Below are positions 60,529 through 64,000 of a DNA stretch of 64,000 nt, piece after piece. Each line of letters opens with the position of its first letter. Position 1 is the first letter of the stretch. The notes under the pieces were generated by a model, which did not search any database, was not told where the DNA came from, and saw only the letters and a list, made by a program, of their open reading frames with translations. This DNA is from Micavibrio sp964400125 (lineage in GTDB: Bacteria; Pseudomonadota; Alphaproteobacteria; Micavibrionales; Micavibrionaceae). The DNA lies in NCBI GenBank assembly GCA_964400125.1, contig CAYNSR010000004.1:145557-209556 (forward strand), in the 5' to 3' direction. The translations under genes were made by a program, and so were the position numbers.

Positions 60529-63110
60529 CAGTCGTCGTTCCCGAGATCGTCGAGGAAAATGCCGGTAATCGCCAGATTGGACAGGATTTGTGTGAAATCG
60601 CGCGCACTGGTCAGAAAATCAAACGGTTTCGGGTCGCGTGGAACCACGATGGTCGAGCCTGGCGGGATAAAGGTTGCCTTGTGGTTCCATGCACTGACCA
60701 TCAACGGCTGGGCGCTGCCGTCGGGATAGAGCACGAAAGTTCGGTCGTCGTCGGCGTAATAGGTCATGCCGCCCGCTTCGGCGATATAATCGCGCGGGTC
60801 TTTGGTGCTGCGGAATTGCAGATTGGCCGGGGAGAGCACTTCACCATGCACGCGCACCGTCATGGGGCGGCGCGGGATATAGACCCTGTCCCCGGGCTCC
60901 AGCAGAATATCCTGTTCAGGGCTGACCTTCAGGACGGACGGATCGGCCTGAACCGTAATGCGCCCGACGGCCTCGACGTCACGCAATTCATTGGCAAGGT
61001 CACGCGCCATGGCGATCTGGTCGGTATCGGGGGGATTGTCTTTTTTCTCCGACGCGGCGGCGACGGCACGTTCCAGTTCGCGGGCGGCGGCCCGGAATCG
61101 TGCTTCCTCAGCCCTCCGGTCGGCTTCGCGGCTGAAGATGGCACCGTGGGGATAGGCATGATCGCTCAGACTTCCCGCCCGTTCAATCAATTTTGCCAGT
61201 GTGTCTCCGGGCAACAGGTCATAGCGGCCCGGATTGACCACTTCTCCGGTAATCAGCACGCTGTGGCCTTCGGTCTTTTTGAATTTCCGGTTGACGCGCA
61301 CAGCATCGCCTGCGGCAATGGCGACGGTGGCGGGGTCTGTTTCGCGATAATCGATGGTCTGGCGGGTTGTGCCGCTGCGCCCGTCCTGCTGATGTCCTGT
61401 CCCGTGCAGGTTGCTGGTGACTTCGATGCCGGATGTGTTGGCCTCAAACGTCAGGCCGCCGGCAACGGCATTGAGGGATTCCAATGTTGCGCCGTCGGAA
61501 ACCGGCCATGCGCCGGGTGTGCGGATTGCCCCGCGTATAAAGGCGGAGCGTTCCTTCAGGAAGCTGCGCAGGGATTCGTTCATGACGAATGTTTCATCGT
61601 TCGATCCAGATTCTTCTGACCCATCGGTTTTTTTTCCGTCTTCCTGCAACGCAATGATATCGGCGCGGGAGAATAAAATGACGGTGTCGCCGTCTTCCAG
61701 CCTGCGGTCGAAAGCGCCCGCAATCACCAGATTGGGCGGAAAATCGATCATTTGTGTCGTCAGGGTACGGCTGTTATGGCGCTCAATCACCCCGATCAGA
61801 GGATAGATATCCGGCCCCAGAACCCGGGGGTCGGACAGCAATGCCGAAAGGCTACCCGCCTTGGCCAGCGCGTGAATTCCGGGCTGGCGGGTATGTCCGG
61901 CCAGTTCGACCGTTTCGGTGCGTTTTTCATTGGCGCGTTCCACCACCAGAATGCTGCCGTCGCCCAGCGCCGGGGCGAAGGGGGCGTCCAGTTCATCGGT
62001 GCGTTCCCGTCCGTCATTGGTCATTTCCAGACGGATAAAACGGTTATTCCCCGGACTCAGCAGTCCGCCCGCAAGATCGAGGGCTTCTTGCAGCGATAAT
62101 TTTTCACCACTGTCCTCCGGACGATGATGCATGCCGCGCAGGGCAGGGCGCAGTTCAAAAATGCCCGGACGCTTGACTCCGCCGGTGATCGCGACCGTCG
62201 GGCCGGTCGGCGGAACCATGATGCGATCGCCATCGCGCAAGGTCAGATCCATTCCGGCGTTGCCATAGACCATCAGACCGTAGAGGTCGATGACATGGCT
62301 TCGCCCGTCGCGCACCAGACGAATCTGGCGCAGGCTCCCGGTTTTTTGTACGCCTTCGGATTGCATCAGCGCATCGAGCACCGTATGAAAAACCGTGAGG
62401 TTTTTGCGTCCGGGTTTGCGCACATGGCCCGCGACCAGCACATTGACCTGCCGCACGGATTCCAGAGCGACATGCACGCTGGTGTTATACATCTCCGATG
62501 CGTTCATCTCCAGCGCTTGGCGTACCTGTTCAATCGTGCGCCCTGCCGCCGGGACAGGGGGAAGATCGTTGATTACCAGCAAGCCGTCGCTGGTGATGCT
62601 ATAAATTCCCTGATCGCGCCGTTGGCCGCGAAAAACAACATTCAGTTTATCACCGATTCCTAAAACAAAATGGTCCTGCACCGCACCCGCAGGAAGAGAT
62701 TGCTCGGCAGCATTTGTTTGCGCCGCGCCCGGCGTGCCGAACAGGTCATAGCCAAATTGCCTGATTGGATCGAGAATGCGCCGTGAATACATTTCTTCAA
62801 TCGGCGACGGGCTGTCTTCCCTGATCGCGGATGTGGGGAGCGGCATTTGTTGTGCCATCAACAGGGCATAGTCGTCCGGCGTCAACGGCTTCATTGCGGC
62901 GGCTTTTTTCTGCGGTGTTTTCCGGATGCGCTGCGGTCTTTCGTCGTCGCTTTCCTGTGCCGCAGAATGCGCGTCGCTCTGCCCGCCGACCCAGGGTGGA
63001 ATCTGGAACTGCATGAAACCATCATTACCCTGCGCCGACGAAGCAGGCAGAGCAAAAAGAAAGGTCATCGTCAGTGTGAAAGCAGCAAAACGCTGCAGGA
63101 TGGAAAACAT
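60528..63110 (-). CDS. Polysaccharide export protein, Wza-like, with multiple SLBB domains
   Basis: 860 residues, about twice the length of E. coli Wza. A signal peptide of about 26 residues ends in SSAQG with no lipobox cysteine, unlike Wza. The Poly_export domain is at about 145-235 (LGIGDKLNVVFRGQ, DGLLVINDLPPVPAAGRT), followed by several SLBB repeats (VLVAGHVRKPGRKNL, AITGGVKRPGIFEL, LITGEVVNPGRYDLLPGDTL, VRVHGEVLSPANLQF). It should form the periplasmic and outer-membrane channel for the glycan. The ATG has no clear ribosome site. Confidence 0.9.
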   Translation of the reverse strand: MFSILQRFAAFTLTMTFLFALPASSAQGNDGFMQFQIPPWVGGQSDAHSAAQESDDERPQRIRKTPQKKAAAMKPLTPDDYALLMAQQMPLPTSAIREDSPSPIEEMYSRRILDPIRQFGYDLFGTPGAAQTNAAEQSLPAGAVQDHFVLGIGDKLNVVFRGQRRDQGIYSITSDGLLVINDLPPVPAAGRTIEQVRQALEMNASEMYNTSVHVALESVRQVNVLVAGHVRKPGRKNLTVFHTVLDALMQSEGVQKTGSLRQIRLVRDGRSHVIDLYGLMVYGNAGMDLTLRDGDRIMVPPTGPTVAITGGVKRPGIFELRPALRGMHHRPEDSGEKLSLQEALDLAGGLLSPGNNRFIRLEMTNDGRERTDELDAPFAPALGDGSILVVERANEKRTETVELAGHTRQPGIHALAKAGSLSALLSDPRVLGPDIYPLIGVIERHNSRTLTTQMIDFPPNLVIAGAFDRRLEDGDTVILFSRADIIALQEDGKKTDGSEESGSNDETFVMNESLRSFLKERSAFIRGAIRTPGAWPVSDGATLESLNAVAGGLTFEANTSGIEVTSNLHGTGHQQDGRSGTTRQTIDYRETDPATVAIAAGDAVRVNRKFKKTEGHSVLITGEVVNPGRYDLLPGDTLAKLIERAGSLSDHAYPHGAIFSREADRRAEEARFRAAARELERAVAAASEKKDNPPDTDQIAMARDLANELRDVEAVGRITVQADPSVLKVSPEQDILLEPGDRVYIPRRPMTVRVHGEVLSPANLQFRSTKDPRDYIAEAGGMTYYADDDRTFVLYPDGSAQPLMVSAWNHKATFIPPGSTIVVPRDPKPFDFLTSARDFTQILSNLAITGIFLDDLGNDD

Positions 63111-63409
63111 GCGGGAACAAAACCGAGGTGGGGGGAAAGGCAGAAACGGCGTCCTAGAAAGATTGTACCCGGAAAAACGGTGAAAAACAGGCCGTTTTTT
63201 TTAATGAATTACGCGGGAGGCCTTGTTTCCGGGAAGGGGCAAACTATATTCCATAATCCTAAGCTTTTACAGAGTTTAAAAAAATTCCCAAAAAAATGAA
63301 AAATACCTTTGACTCAAATTTTAGGTCTGTGTATAAGGACGACCTCGGCAGCTTGTGGCCGCCGAAATTTCCGCTGTTTACCAAGCCTTTTGGCCCTGAA
63401 ACAACGGTG
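63111..63409. other. Intergenic region between the export gene and the rRNA promoter
   Basis: About 300 bases without a supported gene. It must contain the promoter of the minus-strand export operon. The part 63240-63320 is A/T-rich with homopolymer runs. A 62-codon minus frame (63259-63447) overlaps the rRNA promoter and has no ribosome site, so it was not called. Confidence 0.5.
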
Positions 63410-63439
63410 TTGACAGTGACGGGAACCTTGACGTATAAC
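63410..63439 (+). promoter_or_regulatory. rRNA operon promoter
   Basis: A perfect TTGACA (63410-63415) and TATAAC (63434-63439) are 18 bases apart, the strongest sigma-70 type promoter in the window. It lies about 260 bases before 16S rRNA. Confidence 0.75.
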
Positions 63440-63459
63440 CCTGTCACTCCAACAAATCG

Positions 63460-63485
63460 GTCGGGATGGTTGTCCCGGCTTTTTT
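63460..63485 (+). terminator. Terminator-like hairpin just after the rRNA promoter
   Basis: GTCGGGA (63460-63466) pairs with TCCCGGC (63473-63479, one G-T pair) around TGGTTG and is followed by six T residues. It begins about 14 bases after the predicted start point. Confidence 0.55.
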
Positions 63486-63701
63486 ATGAGCGGTCTCTAA
63501 TGTGTCCGCTGTTACGGTTCTTGAACATCGTGAAGAAAAGAAGAGATACACAGGCAGCAGTGCTTGGAGTGTGTTGAACACTCAAACAGTAAAGAACTGC
63601 TTTCGTCTGTGTAATCTTATGAATACATAAACGCATAGCAGGTCTTTCTGAAAATTTCTTGTATTAGACATGATGTTCGCATCATGTCGAACCATGGACT
63701 C
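63486..63701 (+). other. rRNA leader with boxA-like element and processing hairpins
   Basis: GGTTCTTGAACA at 63516-63527 resembles boxA antitermination sequences. GAGTGT/ACACTC-type pairing occurs near 63569-63585. GACATGAT at 63667-63674 pairs perfectly with ATCATGTC at 63681-63688, 13 bases before 16S, and may be part of the processing stem. Confidence 0.5.

Positions 63702-64000
<299 letters not shown>

Noticed and set aside
63259..63447. 62-codon minus-strand frame upstream of the rRNA operon
   Set aside because: It overlaps the strong rRNA promoter and has no ribosome site.

Overview
The window comes from an alphaproteobacterium of moderate GC content. The last 299 bases are the 5' end of a 16S rRNA gene with an alphaproteobacterial look. 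Other lineage markers are GapR, an alpha-type COQ8/COQ9 pair, a hemC-hemD-mitofilin-hemY cluster, a long-tailed FtsZ, one exact CtrA box and CcrM-type GANTC sites. A Micavibrio-like relative would fit, but that is an inference. Nearly all genes are intact housekeeping genes. I see no prophage, insertion sequence, CRISPR array or tRNA gene.

Region 1 (1-4.1 kb) holds the start of msrA (minus), an MFS transporter, a purine nucleoside phosphorylase, an N-acetylmuramoyl-L-alanine amidase, the RNase P RNA with a strong terminator, and a 43-codon membrane peptide gene.

Region 2 (4.1-31.2 kb) is the division and cell-wall cluster: rsmH-ftsL-ftsI-murE-murF-mraY-murD-ftsW-murG-murC-murB-ddl-ftsQ-ftsA-ftsZ, then lpxC, a queuosine salvage gene, bamD, recN and ligA. 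Many genes overlap by 4 bases. mraZ is missing, a flavin reductase gene lies backwards between murG and murC, and a small unknown gene lies backwards between ftsZ and lpxC. The ftsA-ftsZ gap carries nine GANTC sites and a perfect DnaA box.

Region 3 (31.2-37.7 kb) has a divergent COQ8-like/COQ9 pair (ubiquinone), a DotI/IcmL-like exported protein, gapR, an O-antigen-ligase-like protein with a TPR tail, and two unknown genes around a CtrA box.

Region 4 (37.7-49.4 kb) has a minus-strand run tsaD-gpsA-EVE-acs. Divergent from it are hemC, hemD, a mitofilin-like protein and hemY, followed by an M3 oligopeptidase. A perfect 30-bp inverted repeat separates hemC from hemD.

Region 5 (49.4-55.2 kb) has a rhomboid protease divergent from two class III aminotransferases (omega-amino acid and ornithine types), two unknown genes and a TauE/SafE permease.

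Region 6 (55.2-63.1 kb) is a polysaccharide locus: a polymerase/ligase-like protein, three glycosyltransferases, a Wzz-like protein and a large SLBB export protein. Two tiny cysteine-rich genes are embedded in it. The window ends with the promoter and leader of an rRNA operon.
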